Shown: piece after piece, positions 45,748-54,242 of the stretch
How positions within the stretch are numbered: position 1 is the first letter of the stretch
How the letters are laid out: every line of letters starts with the position of its first letter
Assembly: GCF_000372645.1 (NCBI RefSeq)
Contig: NZ_APMP01000024.1
Span: 1-64,000, forward strand
DNA length: 64,000 bases
Direction: 5' to 3'
From: Caulobacter vibrioides OR37
GTDB lineage: Bacteria > Pseudomonadota > Alphaproteobacteria > Caulobacterales > Caulobacteraceae
The notes under the pieces: generated by a model
Database searches by the model: none
Told to the model about the DNA's origin: nothing
What the model saw: only the letters and a program-made list of their open reading frames with translations
Translations under genes and position numbers: made by a program

Positions 45748-47058
45748 ATGGCGCAGACCCGACGTTCCCTGCTCGCCGCGCCCGTGGCCGGCGCGCTGAC
45801 GGGCGGACTGGCGGGCGGACGGGCGGCTGGCGCTGACGCGGCGGGACCGACCGAGCCGCCGTCGGCCGGCGCGCTGCTCGAACGCTATGTCGCCCTCGGC
45901 GGCAAGGCCAGCGGCGGTCCCGGCGACCTGGCCTGCGGCGAATGGATGGCCCAGTGGCTGACGGCGCGCGGCTTTTCGGTCGAACGCCAGGCCTTCGACG
46001 CGCCCTTTTTCGAGGCGACCGAGACGTCGTTCCAGATCGGCGAGGCCCGCGCCCCCGTCATTCCGCAGGCCATCGTCCGGCCCACTGGACCGGACGGGAT
46101 CGAGGGGCCGGTGCTGGTGCGCGATCCCGAGGACGCGGCCAGCCCGGCGACCGACGCCATCGTCGTCATCCGCCTCCCCTACGGACGCTGGAGCACCGCG
46201 GCGGCCCCGGCCGTGTTCGGGCCGGTCGAGGCGGCGCTGAAAGCCGGGGCGCGCGCCGTGGTCCTGATCACCAGCGGTCCCAGCGGCGAGGCTCTGGCGC
46301 TGAACGCCGACGGCCGCGCGCCGATGTTCGCCGCCCCAGTGGCCGTGCTGGCGCCGAAGGACGCGCCGGCCCTGATCAAGGCGGCCCGGTCGGGTGCGAG
46401 GGGCGTGCTGCGGATCACCGGCCAGGCCGGTCGTCGGGAAACCTTCAACCTGATCGGACGTAAGGACGGCGGCCGAGGCCGCTGGCTGGTGGTGTCGACC
46501 CCGCGCTCGGGCTGGTTTGGCTGCGCGGGCGAACGGGGGCCGGGGGTGGCGGCGTGGATGATGCTGGCCGACTGGGCCAGTCGCGCCAACCTGCCCGTCG
46601 ATCTCGCCTTCGTCTGCAACAGCGGCCACGAGTACGAAAACCTCGGCGCCGAGCACCTGCTGGACAAGGCCGCGCCGCCGCCGGACCAGACCCGCTTCTG
46701 GCTTCACCTCGGCGCCAACCTGGCCGCGCGCGACTGGCACGAGCTGGGCGGCCGACTGGCGCCGTTGCCCAGCGCCGATCCCCAGCGCTTCCTGCTGGCC
46801 AGCCCCGACCTCATCGCCCCGTGCCGCGCGGCGTTCAAGGGTCTGGCGGGTCTCGAGGCCCCCTACCCGCTGGGCGCCGGCGCGGCCGGAGAGCTGACCC
46901 ACATCGCGGCCGCCGGCTATACGCGGGTGGCGGGCGTCTTCGGCGCGCATCGCTTCCACCACGCGGCCGGCGACGACGCGCGCTGCGTGGACGCTAGCCT
47001 GGTCGACGCCGCCTTCCAGGCCGCCCGCCGCCTGCTGAGCGATCCCCGGATCCTCTAG
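45748..47058 (+). CDS. M28-like secreted protein with degenerate metal sites
   Basis: 436 residues. Tat-like signal (MAQTRRSLLAAPVAGALTGG). A PA-like insert (about 110-225) then M28 peptidase fold: NLIGRKDGGRGRWLVVSTPR, GERGPGVAAWMML and NSGHEYENLGAEHLL align with the aminopeptidase core. Where active enzymes have HxD and GAxDN, this one reads PRSGW and CAGER, so the zinc ligands seem lost; only HHAAGDD near the end survives. A non-catalytic binding protein or scaffold is likely. No operon partner. Confidence 0.7.
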   Translation: MAQTRRSLLAAPVAGALTGGLAGGRAAGADAAGPTEPPSAGALLERYVALGGKASGGPGDLACGEWMAQWLTARGFSVERQAFDAPFFEATETSFQIGEARAPVIPQAIVRPTGPDGIEGPVLVRDPEDAASPATDAIVVIRLPYGRWSTAAAPAVFGPVEAALKAGARAVVLITSGPSGEALALNADGRAPMFAAPVAVLAPKDAPALIKAARSGARGVLRITGQAGRRETFNLIGRKDGGRGRWLVVSTPRSGWFGCAGERGPGVAAWMMLADWASRANLPVDLAFVCNSGHEYENLGAEHLLDKAAPPPDQTRFWLHLGANLAARDWHELGGRLAPLPSADPQRFLLASPDLIAPCRAAFKGLAGLEAPYPLGAGAAGELTHIAAAGYTRVAGVFGAHRFHHAAGDDARCVDASLVDAAFQAARRLLSDPRIL

Positions 47059-47139
47059 CGACAAAGTCGACGCCTTGCGACGCAACCGACGAATGGGCAT
47101 TGTCGCGCGCCGGCGCGCGGCGAGCAGGGGCCCTTTTCG

Positions 47140-47580
47140 ATGACCGACAGCGATCCGGAGTGGCGCGCGCCGACCGAGGCGCCGACGCCGGTGACACCGG
47201 TGCCGTTCGGCAAGCCGTGGAGCATCTGGACTTGGGGCGTTTTGGTGTCGACGGCCGGCCTGGCGCTGGCGATCGCGCCGCACCCGGTGTTGCATCTGCT
47301 GAAATCGCCGGTCGAGGCCGCCAGCCTGCCTTGGGTCCGGTTCACGGGGCTGGTGCTGCTGGCCTATGGGATGGGCTATCACGTCGCCGGCTGGACCGGC
47401 CAGCGCACCTACATGCGCGCGTCCGTGGTGCTGCGGGTGCTGTCGCTGGTGATCATCGGGGCCTTCGTCCTGGCCGACTGGCTGCCCAAGGCCTGGCTGG
47501 CGGTGGGGCTGGGCGACTTCGCCGGCGCGGTCTGGACCACGCTGGAGCTCAGGTGGCGTCCGAAGCCGAAGGCCGCTTAG
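47140..47580 (+). CDS. Hypothetical membrane protein, four helices
   Basis: 146 residues. Helices around 28-46, 60-80, 95-118 and 118-140 (IWTWGVLVSTAGLALAIAPH, FTGLVLLAYGMGYHVAGWT, VVLRVLSLVIIGAFVLADWL). Not assigned to a family. AGGGGC precedes the ATG. Stops four bases into the end of the convergent gene. Confidence 0.7.
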   Translation: MTDSDPEWRAPTEAPTPVTPVPFGKPWSIWTWGVLVSTAGLALAIAPHPVLHLLKSPVEAASLPWVRFTGLVLLAYGMGYHVAGWTGQRTYMRASVVLRVLSLVIIGAFVLADWLPKAWLAVGLGDFAGAVWTTLELRWRPKPKAA

Positions 47581-48203
47581 GGAACTTCACGGACCGCTCG
47601 GATAATCGTTCCCCGCGCCTTCATATCTCGCAGTTGGCCTAAGGAGACGAATTCACGCTGGTCCGAATAGTATTTTTCGTCGCTCGGCGCGGCAAAATCG
47701 TTCCAAGAGAACTTGGTTTCGCGGACATAGACGCCGTTGGCTTCCACGGACACCACCTTCGCGGCGCCGTAGCGGCAACTCATGCAAGCCATGGCTACGA
47801 GACGATCGTCGGATATCGCGTAGATATCGCCGACGCGCGGCGCGGCGAGATAAGCTGTTGTGTTGTCAGCGGCCTGCCTTTCTTCATCAATCACCCAAGC
47901 GATCACGCCCGCTAACGCCGCCATTGCGAATGCCCAGCCCCAGCGGTTTAGAAGCGGGATCGGGTTACGCTTAAGCTTCCGCTCGACCACCCTGGGATCG
48001 AGCAGGCCGAGACGAGCGCGGCAGATATCGCAGAAGCCCGTGTATTCCTTGCCCGTTACGAACCGGAAAACCACCTGGAAGTGGCGGACGGTGTAGTCCA
48101 GACGCGCCGAGCACGGCTGCTGAGCACCGCACTGGTCGCAGAAAGAATAGCCAATATTCCGGATGGGTTTTCTGACTCGGTTGGAACCCCACAGAAACAG
48201 CAT
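47577..48203 (-). CDS. Membrane protein with N-terminal zinc ribbon
   Basis: 208 residues. CDQCGAQQPCSARL and GFCDICRARLGLLD supply four cysteines in pairs (a zinc ribbon, residues about 22-72), then one helix (WGWAFAMAALAGVIAWVIDE) and a periplasmic or luminal domain with a further CMSC pair (VAMACMSCRYGAAKVVSV) and beta-rich end. No known family was recognised. GC drops to nearly half in places, so it may be acquired. Confidence 0.65.
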   Translation of the reverse strand: MLFLWGSNRVRKPIRNIGYSFCDQCGAQQPCSARLDYTVRHFQVVFRFVTGKEYTGFCDICRARLGLLDPRVVERKLKRNPIPLLNRWGWAFAMAALAGVIAWVIDEERQAADNTTAYLAAPRVGDIYAISDDRLVAMACMSCRYGAAKVVSVEANGVYVRETKFSWNDFAAPSDEKYYSDQREFVSLGQLRDMKARGTIIRAVREVP

Positions 48204-48271
48204 GACCGGTCCCCGTCGCGGGCAGATCGCCGCATGAGAGCGCCATACTTATCTGAATACCCTTGGGCGAG

Positions 48272-49006
48272 TTAAAACACCTGCTCGGCGAAAAACCTTC
48301 GCCGCAAAAGGAATGCCGCCAGCCAGCAGGCCATGGCCCAGGCCGCGCCGGCGCTCCAGCCGGCCAGCACGTCGCTGGCCCAGTGGACGCCCAGATAGAC
48401 CCGGCTCAGGCCGACCAGCAGGCTGACCAGGACGGCGGAGACCACGGCCAGCACCTTGACCCGCCGCCGGTCGGCATAACGGGCGGCCAGGACGCCCAGG
48501 GTCAGGAACACCACGGCCGACAGCATCGCGTGGCCCGACGGAAAGCTGGCGTTGACCGCCTCGACCGCGCGATAGGCCAGGTCGGGCCGCTCGCGCTCGA
48601 ACAGCCGCTTCAGGCCCTGGCTGATCAGCAGCCCTCCGCCGGCCCCGACCGCGAGCAGAAGCGCCTCCGCCCAGCGCCGCAGCGAGGCCAGCAGCGCGAA
48701 GGCCAGCAGGATCACCAGGCTCAGCACCGTGATCGAGCCCAGGGCGGTGATGTCGACCGCCGCGACGTGCAGCCAGGGCGGTCCGACCAGCTGATGGGGC
48801 TGGCCGTCGACCCGCAAGGCCGTGAGGACCGAGCGGTCGAAACGGTGGGTCCCGCCTTCGGAGACCTCCTCGGCGATGGCCAGAAAACCGGTCGCGCCCA
48901 GCGCCATGACCAGCAGGGCGGAGGTGACGCCCAACTCGCGCCGCGCGGCGCCGAGCAGCTCCCGAAAGTCGATACGGATCAAGACGATGACGGCTCCAGA
49001 CCACAA
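48272..49006 (-). CDS. PAP2-family membrane phosphatase
   Basis: 244 residues. Six helices and the three PAP2 motifs: KRLFERERPD (KxxxxxxRP), PSGHAML and SRVYLGVHWASDVLAG (SRxxxxxHxxxD). The start (TTG 49006) is uncertain; a later TTG at 48982 is possible. These enzymes dephosphorylate lipid phosphates such as undecaprenyl pyrophosphate or phosphatidic acid. Divergent from the RcnB gene. Confidence 0.88.
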   Translation of the reverse strand: MWSGAVIVLIRIDFRELLGAARRELGVTSALLVMALGATGFLAIAEEVSEGGTHRFDRSVLTALRVDGQPHQLVGPPWLHVAAVDITALGSITVLSLVILLAFALLASLRRWAEALLLAVGAGGGLLISQGLKRLFERERPDLAYRAVEAVNASFPSGHAMLSAVVFLTLGVLAARYADRRRVKVLAVVSAVLVSLLVGLSRVYLGVHWASDVLAGWSAGAAWAMACWLAAFLLRRRFFAEQVF

Positions 49007-49116
49007 CCTGAAATATGATTTCCCATTCGAAACATGAACTTAAGCCGAGGCTAGCCGTTCAAGTCGGGACCATGTCGAGCCGCCTAGGCTCGCGACCTCT
49101 CGAAAGGAGACCCGAC

Positions 49117-49485
49117 ATGAAACGCATACTGACCACTTCCGTCGCCCTGCTGATGCTGGGCGGCGCAGCCAATGCCGCCTCGGCCCAGGACTATCGTCAC
49201 GACGGACGCTATGACGGCCGAGACCGCGCCTATCAGCAAGGCCGTTTCGACCAGGCGCGCCGCGACGATCGACGGGATGACTGGCGCCACGACCATCGTC
49301 GCTGGAACCGGGGCGAGCGCCTGGATCCGCGCTGGCGCGGCAACGCCTATTATGTCAGCGATTGGCGCGCCCACCATCTGCGCCCGCCGCCCCGCGGCTA
49401 TCGCTGGCATCGCGTCAATGACCAATACGTCCTGGCCGCCGTCGCCACGGGCGTGATCGCCTCGGTCATTCTGGCCGACCGCTAA
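49117..49485 (+). CDS. RcnB-family secreted protein
   Basis: 122 residues. Signal peptide 1-24 ([12 protein letters not shown]), an Arg/Asp/Tyr-rich low-complexity region ([18 protein letters not shown]) and the RcnB domain with [20 protein letters not shown]. RcnB in E. coli modulates nickel/cobalt efflux; function here unknown. Strong AGGAG before ATG 49117. Confidence 0.88.
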   Translation: MKRILTTSVALLMLGGAANAASAQDYRHDGRYDGRDRAYQQGRFDQARRDDRRDDWRHDHRRWNRGERLDPRWRGNAYYVSDWRAHHLRPPPRGYRWHRVNDQYVLAAVATGVIASVILADR

Positions 49486-49561
49486 AAAAGTGGCCCAGGA
49501 AAGGGCGTCGCCGCGCGGCGCCCTCTTCCCTACCCCCGCGTCAAGGCTATATCGGGTAGCC

Positions 49562-50572
49562 ATGCCCGAGTTCGCCGAAACCAGCTCCGCCCAAGATCCG
49601 CTGATCACCCTGGTCCCCGACAAGTGGGTGACGCTGCGCGATGCGTTCGGCGTCGACAGCGACATGAAGGTCCCGGCCTTCAGCCATCGCGACCCGCACG
49701 TGCCGGAGATCGACAGCGCCTACCGCTTCGATCCGCAGACGACCAAGGCGATCTGCGCCGGCTTCGCCAAGGACCGCCGCGTGATGGTCCAGGGCTATCA
49801 CGGCACCGGCAAGTCGACCCACATCGAGCAGGTGGCCGCGCGCCTGAACTGGCCGCTGGTTCGGGTCAACCTCGACAGCCACGTCTCGCGCATCGACCTG
49901 GTCGGCAAGGACGCCATCGTCCTGAAGGACGGCAAGCAGGTCACCGAGTTCCGCGAAGGCATTCTGCCGTGGTCGCTGCAGCGCCCGATCGCCCTGGTGT
50001 TCGACGAATACGACGCCGGGCGCCCGGACGTGATGTTCGTGATCCAGCGCGTGCTGGAAGCCGGCGGCAAGCTGACCCTGCTGGACCAGAACCGCGTCAT
50101 CCGCGCCAATCCGTACTTCCGCCTGTTCGCCACGACCAACACCATCGGTCTGGGCGACACGACGGGCCTCTATCACGGCACCCAGCAGATCAACCAAGGC
50201 CAGATGGACCGCTGGTCGATCGTCACGACGCTGAACTACCTCGAGCACGACGTCGAGGCGGCGATCGTGCTGGCCAAGAACCCGTCCTACGACACCGCCG
50301 AGGGCAAGCGCACCCTGGCCGCCATGGTCCGCGTCGCCGACATGACCCGCAACGCCTTCATGAACGGCGACATCTCGACCGTCATGAGCCCGCGCACGGT
50401 GATCACCTGGGCCCAGAACGCCGAAATCTTTGACCACGACGTGGCCCTGGCCTTCCGCCTGACCTTCCTGAACAAGTGCGACGAACTGGAGCGCCCCACG
50501 GTGGCCGAGTTCTTCCAGCGCGCGTTCGGCACGGACCTGCCGGAAAGCGCGGCGCGGGTGAAGGTGGCGTAG
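49562..50572 (+). CDS. cobS: CobS-type AAA+ cobaltochelatase subunit
   Basis: 336 residues. Walker [13 protein letters not shown] (about residue 80), Walker B VFDEYDAG, sensor region [19 protein letters not shown], all typical of CobS. With CobT and CobN it inserts cobalt in aerobic cobalamin synthesis, but CobS/CobT pairs also occur in genomes without that pathway. cobT is not found downstream; an intrinsic terminator follows 43 bases after the stop. ATG 49562 is the only sensible start. Confidence 0.93.
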   Translation: MPEFAETSSAQDPLITLVPDKWVTLRDAFGVDSDMKVPAFSHRDPHVPEIDSAYRFDPQTTKAICAGFAKDRRVMVQGYHGTGKSTHIEQVAARLNWPLVRVNLDSHVSRIDLVGKDAIVLKDGKQVTEFREGILPWSLQRPIALVFDEYDAGRPDVMFVIQRVLEAGGKLTLLDQNRVIRANPYFRLFATTNTIGLGDTTGLYHGTQQINQGQMDRWSIVTTLNYLEHDVEAAIVLAKNPSYDTAEGKRTLAAMVRVADMTRNAFMNGDISTVMSPRTVITWAQNAEIFDHDVALAFRLTFLNKCDELERPTVAEFFQRAFGTDLPESAARVKVA

Positions 50573-50615
50573 GGCGCGGCGGCGTCATCGCCGAGCCCGT
50601 TGAGCTGATGGTTCG

Positions 50616-50645
50616 AAACACCCGTCTCCCAGGAGGCGGGTGTTT
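50616..50645 (+). terminator. cobS terminator
   Basis: Perfect arms AAACACCCG (50616-50624) and CGGGTGTTT (50637-50645), further extended inside by partial pairing, followed by TTTGCTTT. It ends the cobS transcript. Confidence 0.9.
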
Positions 50646-50793
50646 TGCTTTGGGCGGGGCTGGGTGGGTGTTGTCGGGACGTGGGTCCAGGCGCGGGGCT
50701 AGGCTACAGCCGGGATCGCGAACGCTTTCGCCGCGGGGTGTGCATCCGGAAAGCGGACGTCTTTGCGGTGCGTGTAGGGGGGAAGACGGACAG

Positions 50794-51261
50794 TCAGCCT
50801 TCGATAGGACCCCGCATGGGAAAGTTCTGGAGCTGATGGCGCAAATCGGCTGCGGCCTCGAAAAGCGAGGGGCCAACCGGGACATTGAAGCTGTGCTGGA
50901 CCAATTCGTCCCCTGCTTTGGACCAGGGCGGGGCAGCCTCTAGCGCGAAGCTCACACGCAAGGTCTGCGGATTGAGCAGTTCGAACTCAAGGTTTGGCTC
51001 TGTGAAGCCGCAGTATGTTTTTCCCGTATTCCCGCGAGCGCACGCTTCAAGCCAATTCGCTAGCTCAATGGCTTCGAAAGTTGTCAGGCACGGATCTCTG
51101 AACTGCCAATCACGGCCTGCAAGGCTGGCCGATCCATCGACAATAAGCCAATTGGAATCCCACTCATCGCCAATGATCTCAGGGAATTGGTAGCCAACGA
51201 TAGTCAGCCGCACAGAAGAGTCGTCGCCGGTCAGCGTCACGAAATGCCCCCGTTTCTCCAC
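50794..51261 (-). CDS. WapI-like immunity protein
   Basis: 155 residues from GTG 51261. WQFRDPCLTTFEAIELANWL, ACARGNTGKTYCGFTEPNLE and LRVSFALEAAPPW fit the WapI immunity family that protects Bacillus from the WapA contact toxin. No polymorphic toxin gene is visible nearby. GC is near 50-55 percent, clearly below the neighbours, as often in immunity genes. Possibly a defence reserve against a competitor's toxin. Identification by motif memory only. Confidence 0.55.
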   Translation of the reverse strand: MEKRGHFVTLTGDDSSVRLTIVGYQFPEIIGDEWDSNWLIVDGSASLAGRDWQFRDPCLTTFEAIELANWLEACARGNTGKTYCGFTEPNLEFELLNPQTLRVSFALEAAPPWSKAGDELVQHSFNVPVGPSLFEAAADLRHQLQNFPMRGPIEG

Positions 51262-51327
51262 GATCTTAACGGACGTATTGATGGTCCGCTACGGGCCGTA
51301 AGCGGCCTCGAACATCTCTCCACAAAC

Positions 51328-51459
51328 CCGACCCTCCCGGCGAACGCCGGGATCCAGATCGAGGCCACTGGCGTCCAGGCTTTCGGTCCAGACCGATGTC
51401 GCGTCATCCCCAGCCGCTCCAGGATGACTCTGGGCCCCGACGTTCGCCGGGGAGGTCGG
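51328..51459. repeat. REP-like palindromic intergenic element
   Basis: CCCGGCGAACGCCGGG at the left and CGTTCGCCGGGG at the right flank a core with GATCCAGATC and CATCCCCAG/GGATGAC. The outer arms (CCGACC...CGGCGAACG at 51328-51346 and CGTTCGCCGG...GGTCGG at 51440-51459) are complementary. Such CCCGGCGAAnGCCGGG repeats are common in alphaproteobacteria. Confidence 0.75.
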
Positions 51460-51495
51460 TTCATTTGAAATATCTCGAACGGATCTTGGCCCGTC

Positions 51496-51822
51496 TCAAG
51501 CCGCCCGAGGCGTGATCTTCTCCAGCTCCGCGCCCATCTTCCGGCGCTGCTCCATCAGGTCGTAGTCCATCTGCAGGCCGAGCCAGAACCCCGCCGACAG
51601 TCCCCAGTAGCGCGCCAGCCGAAGGTCGGTATCAGCCGTTACGGCGCGCTTGCCCAGCACGATCTCGTTGATGCGGCGCGGCGGAACGCCAATGGCCTTG
51701 GCCAGAGCCGTCTGGCTCATGCCGATCGGCTTTAGGAAGTCTTCCAGCAGGATGTCGCCGGGCGTTGGGTTAATTGGCCCGCCCGCCGGATCGCTGTCGA
51801 TGATGGCCGGCGATCTCGACAT
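51496..51822 (-). CDS. higA: HigA-type antitoxin (orphan)
   Basis: 108 residues. PTPGDILLEDFLKPIGMSQT start and ALAKAIGVPPRRINEIVLGK HTH, then DTDLRLARYWGLSAGFWLGL: typical HigA/VapI XRE antitoxin. A higB toxin normally precedes it; none is found upstream on this strand. It may be a solitary regulator. A perfect palindrome lies 37 bases upstream. Confidence 0.88.
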   Translation of the reverse strand: MSRSPAIIDSDPAGGPINPTPGDILLEDFLKPIGMSQTALAKAIGVPPRRINEIVLGKRAVTADTDLRLARYWGLSAGFWLGLQMDYDLMEQRRKMGAELEKITPRAA

Positions 51823-51858
51823 CGTCTCTGCTCCGCTCGCGCCAATATATACCTCAAG

Positions 51859-51871
51859 TTGATATTATCAA
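51859..51871. promoter_or_regulatory. Palindrome upstream of higA
   Basis: TTGATATTATCAA, six-base arms around one base. It lies at -37 to -49 relative to the HigA start, within an AT-rich stretch, and is the obvious candidate operator for autoregulation. Confidence 0.6.
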
Positions 51872-51983
51872 GAGAACTCCCCAATAAGCTTATCGCCGCT
51901 CAACGCTTTCCGACAAGACAGCGCCGTCGGAACCGCCCATGGTGGCGGTTCGTTCGACCTGCTTCATCCATCGGAGACGCATC

Positions 51984-52229
51984 ATGACCCAAGTCACCTA
52001 CACCCTCGTCGAGCACGACGGCGGCTGGGCCTACAAGGTGGGCGAGACCTTCTCCGAGACCTTCCCGACCCACGACGCGGCGCTGGCCGCCGCCAAGCGC
52101 GCGGCCGGCGAGCAGACCCTGCCCGGCGAGGACGTCGGCATCACCTACGAGGACAAGAACGCGGTCTGGCGCCAGGAATTGTCGGACGGCGACGACCGCC
52201 CGACCACCCGCGTCGAGGACGCCCAGTAA
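51984..52229 (+). CDS. DUF2188-like small protein
   Basis: 81 residues. TYTLVEHDGGWAYKVGETFS, FPTHDAALAAAKRAAGEQ and ITYEDKNAVWRQELSDG match DUF2188 proteins, which have a short beta-beta-alpha-beta fold and unknown role. GGAGACG before ATG. Sixty-six bases before the bactofilin gene. Confidence 0.85.
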   Translation: MTQVTYTLVEHDGGWAYKVGETFSETFPTHDAALAAAKRAAGEQTLPGEDVGITYEDKNAVWRQELSDGDDRPTTRVEDAQ

Positions 52230-52295
52230 CCCGGAACGGCCTCGATCTTGCTGCGTCGGCCGTCCAAGAGCCAATTCGAGACAAGGTCGCCGCCC

Positions 52296-52859
52296 ATGTT
52301 CGTCAAGAAGAAAGAAGCCCCCGCGCCGCTGGCCCTGGCTCCCCTGGAACAGCCGCGTTCGGTCGCGCCGCAGGCGGCGCGGCCGCCGGTCCAGGCCGCC
52401 GCGCCCAGCGCCGCGTCCGCGCGCGCCAAGGCGGCGTCGCTGTTCACCCAAGGCCTGACCGTTCGCGGCGACATCCTCGGCGACGTCGAGGCCCATATCG
52501 ACTGCGTGGTGATGGGCGACGTGAAGGTCGGCAAACTTATCGTCGGCCCCAACGCGCGCATCGAGGGCTCGATCGTCGCCCAAGCCGTCGAGATCCACGG
52601 CCTGATTATCGGCTCGATCACGGCCCCGGCCGTGCGCCTTTACGGCACGGCCCGCGTCGATGGCGACATCACCCACGAGCAACTGGCCATGGAGCCGGGC
52701 GCGGAGTTCCAGGGCCGCAGCCTGAAATTCCGGCGCGCGCCGCAGACGGCCCCGGCGCCGACCGCGCCGCCCCAGTCTCAGACCCAGACCCAGGCCGCTC
52801 AGCCCGCGCCGATGACGCCATCGGCCTCTCAGACGCCCTACAATCACATGCCGCACTAG
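52296..52859 (+). CDS. bacB: Bactofilin (BacB-like)
   Basis: 187 residues. Basic N-terminus (MFVKKKEAP), a disordered Pro/Ala segment, then the bactofilin beta-helix (about 50-145): FTQGLTVRGDILGDVEAHID, GDVKVGKLIVGPNARIEGSI, EIHGLIIGSITAPAVRLYGT. A Gln/Pro-rich tail follows (TQTQAAQPAPMT). Polymer-forming cytoskeletal proteins; in Caulobacter BacA and BacB sit at the stalk pole and recruit PbpC. Position near this genome's ctrA and pil loci agrees with BacB. A CIR-type repeat begins at its stop codon. Confidence 0.85.
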   Translation: MFVKKKEAPAPLALAPLEQPRSVAPQAARPPVQAAAPSAASARAKAASLFTQGLTVRGDILGDVEAHIDCVVMGDVKVGKLIVGPNARIEGSIVAQAVEIHGLIIGSITAPAVRLYGTARVDGDITHEQLAMEPGAEFQGRSLKFRRAPQTAPAPTAPPQSQTQTQAAQPAPMTPSASQTPYNHMPH

Positions 52860-52970
52860 AGCGTGAGGCTGAAAGTGGGAACCGGTTTCAGCTTATCTCA
52901 CGCTCTAAACATTTGATTTAGAGCCTTTTTGACGCCTGAAATCGATTCCGATTTCAGGCTAAAGGCTCTA
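52858..52970. repeat. CIR-type bipartite inverted repeat, copy 1
   Basis: Two adjacent hairpins. First: AGAGCGTGAG with CTCACGCTCT, and nested GCTGAAA/TTTCAGC. Second: AGAGCC...GGCTCT with 11-base arms GCCTGAAATCG/CGATTTCAGGC and apex GATTC (52944-52948), a CcrM site. Matches the known Caulobacter intergenic repeats associated with GANTC sites. The first bases overlap the bacB stop. Confidence 0.85.
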
Positions 52971-53220
52971 AGGCGAGCCCGACCGGCCAGTCTTCATAAG
53001 GTCCAAAGGCGGCCTCACGCGTCATCGGAGCCTCCCCGCCGGGAGTCTGGCGGAGAGGCTCCGCGGCGCGCCCGTCCGATCTGGGGACGGCCGACGGGCG
53101 GCGCGGCGTGTCCGGTCCTTTGTCGCCCGTGTCAAAATGACGCGCGGCGCGGGACGAAGGCCGGATGGCTCGTCTCGACTACGCCCTGTCGGCCGGCGCG
53201 GATGCGGCGCCCGCGAAAAA

Positions 53221-53448
53221 TCAGAGCCCGCTATTGGCCATCCTGCGCAGACGCCGCGCCAGGTCTTGCGGCCGGTCGGCGATCTGGTCGAACAGGGCCT
53301 GCACCTCGGCCTCGCCGAAGCCGGCCGCGCGCAGGGTGCGCCAGGCGCCGGCCAGCACCGCCTCGGCGATGTCCAGCCGATCGTCGGTCAAGGCCAGGCC
53401 CGCGCCGAACGGGCTTTCGAAGATGCAGGCTCGCGCGTCGGGCGCCAT
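53221..53448 (-). CDS. Small hypothetical protein
   Basis: 75 residues, soluble. Helical pattern RLDIAEAVLAGAWRTLRAAG and AEVQALFDQIADRPQDLARR; resembles small proteins of unknown function in caulobacters, no family named. GGAGGGGAG-like sequence precedes ATG 53448. The preceding 250 bases (52971-53220) contain no convincing gene. Confidence 0.6.
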   Translation of the reverse strand: MAPDARACIFESPFGAGLALTDDRLDIAEAVLAGAWRTLRAAGFGEAEVQALFDQIADRPQDLARRLRRMANSGL

Positions 53449-53545
53449 GACTCCCCTCCTATGGGCGACGGAAATGTTGCTTTTTTGTTCTCATTCGACG
53501 CCGGAGTCGAGTCCTAGTTGCCACATGGCGTTCAGGCCAAGAAAG

Positions 53546-53577
53546 AGCCCCCAGGATCGGGGCTGATCCTGGGGGCT
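53546..53577 (-). terminator. Strong hairpin after the Tyr/Pro-rich gene
   Basis: Thirteen-base perfect arms AGCCCCCAGGATC (53546-53558) and GATCCTGGGGGCT (53565-53577), six-base loop; on the minus strand CTTTCTTGG follows. Ends the gene at 53653-54048. Confidence 0.75.
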
Positions 53578-53652
53578 GGGGCCCGGCGATCTCGGGGGCG
53601 GTGCGCCGGGCATCAGGCCGCCGGCTCACAACGGCGGCCAGATTTCAAAGAC

Positions 53653-54048
53653 TTAGCGGCAGACGGTCCGCTCGTAATACGACCCATTCCAGCGGTCGTA
53701 TTCGCGGGTCGTCCAGCAGTCGCGGTCGTAGTACGGACGCGGCGCGTAGCCGTAGCCATAATAGCCGTACCCGTAGTAGCGCGGCGGAGGGGGCGGCGGG
53801 GGCGGGGGCGGCGCGGGCACGTAGACGCGCTCATAATAGCGATCGTGGTGACCGCTGTCGGCGATGGCCGCGCCGACCGCGAGGCCGACGATGCCGGCGG
53901 CGACCGCCGCCGCGGCGGTGTCGCCGTGCCCACGGTGACCATAGTAATAGCGCGGGTCGGCCGAAGCCGTGGTCGCCGCGGCGACCAGCGAAACGGCGGC
54001 GAGGCCGGCGGCGACCCGGCCGATCTTGTTCATCATCCTGTTGGCCAT
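53653..54048 (-). CDS. Secreted Tyr/Pro-rich protein
   Basis: 131 residues from ATG 54048, which has AAGGAGG eight bases upstream. Signal peptide about 1-32 (VAAATTASA), then a glycine-zipper-like helix (AVAAGIVGLAVGAAI), a run of ten prolines, a Tyr/Gly block (RYYGYGYYGYGYAPRPYY) and a C-terminus with two cysteines. Likely cell-surface or periplasmic. Family known in alphaproteobacteria but function unknown. Confidence 0.8.
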   Translation of the reverse strand: MANRMMNKIGRVAAGLAAVSLVAAATTASADPRYYYGHRGHGDTAAAAVAAGIVGLAVGAAIADSGHHDRYYERVYVPAPPPPPPPPPPRYYGYGYYGYGYAPRPYYDRDCWTTREYDRWNGSYYERTVCR

Positions 54049-54242
54049 GACAGCCTCCTTGGGTCCTCGCTTCCTGGCGGCGCGGCGCGTCGTCTCAAGC
54101 GTGAGAACAACGATGAGCCTCCCTGCCTGAACGGCGCCTGAACGAAATCGTTCACCACGCGCGGGAACGGGTTTGTTCATCTTTTCTCGGAATGATGACC
54201 GCCAACGAAGACAGCACGCGCCTTCGCGCCATGGAGATCGCC

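Noticed and set aside
50476..50943. Plus-strand frames spanning the cobS terminator
   Set aside because: They read through the intrinsic terminator hairpin and overlap the immunity gene in antisense; Arg/Gly-rich noise.
53105..53566. Plus-strand frames over 53105-53566
   Set aside because: Arg/Ala/Ser-rich, no domain, antisense to the small gene at 53221-53448 and across a terminator hairpin.
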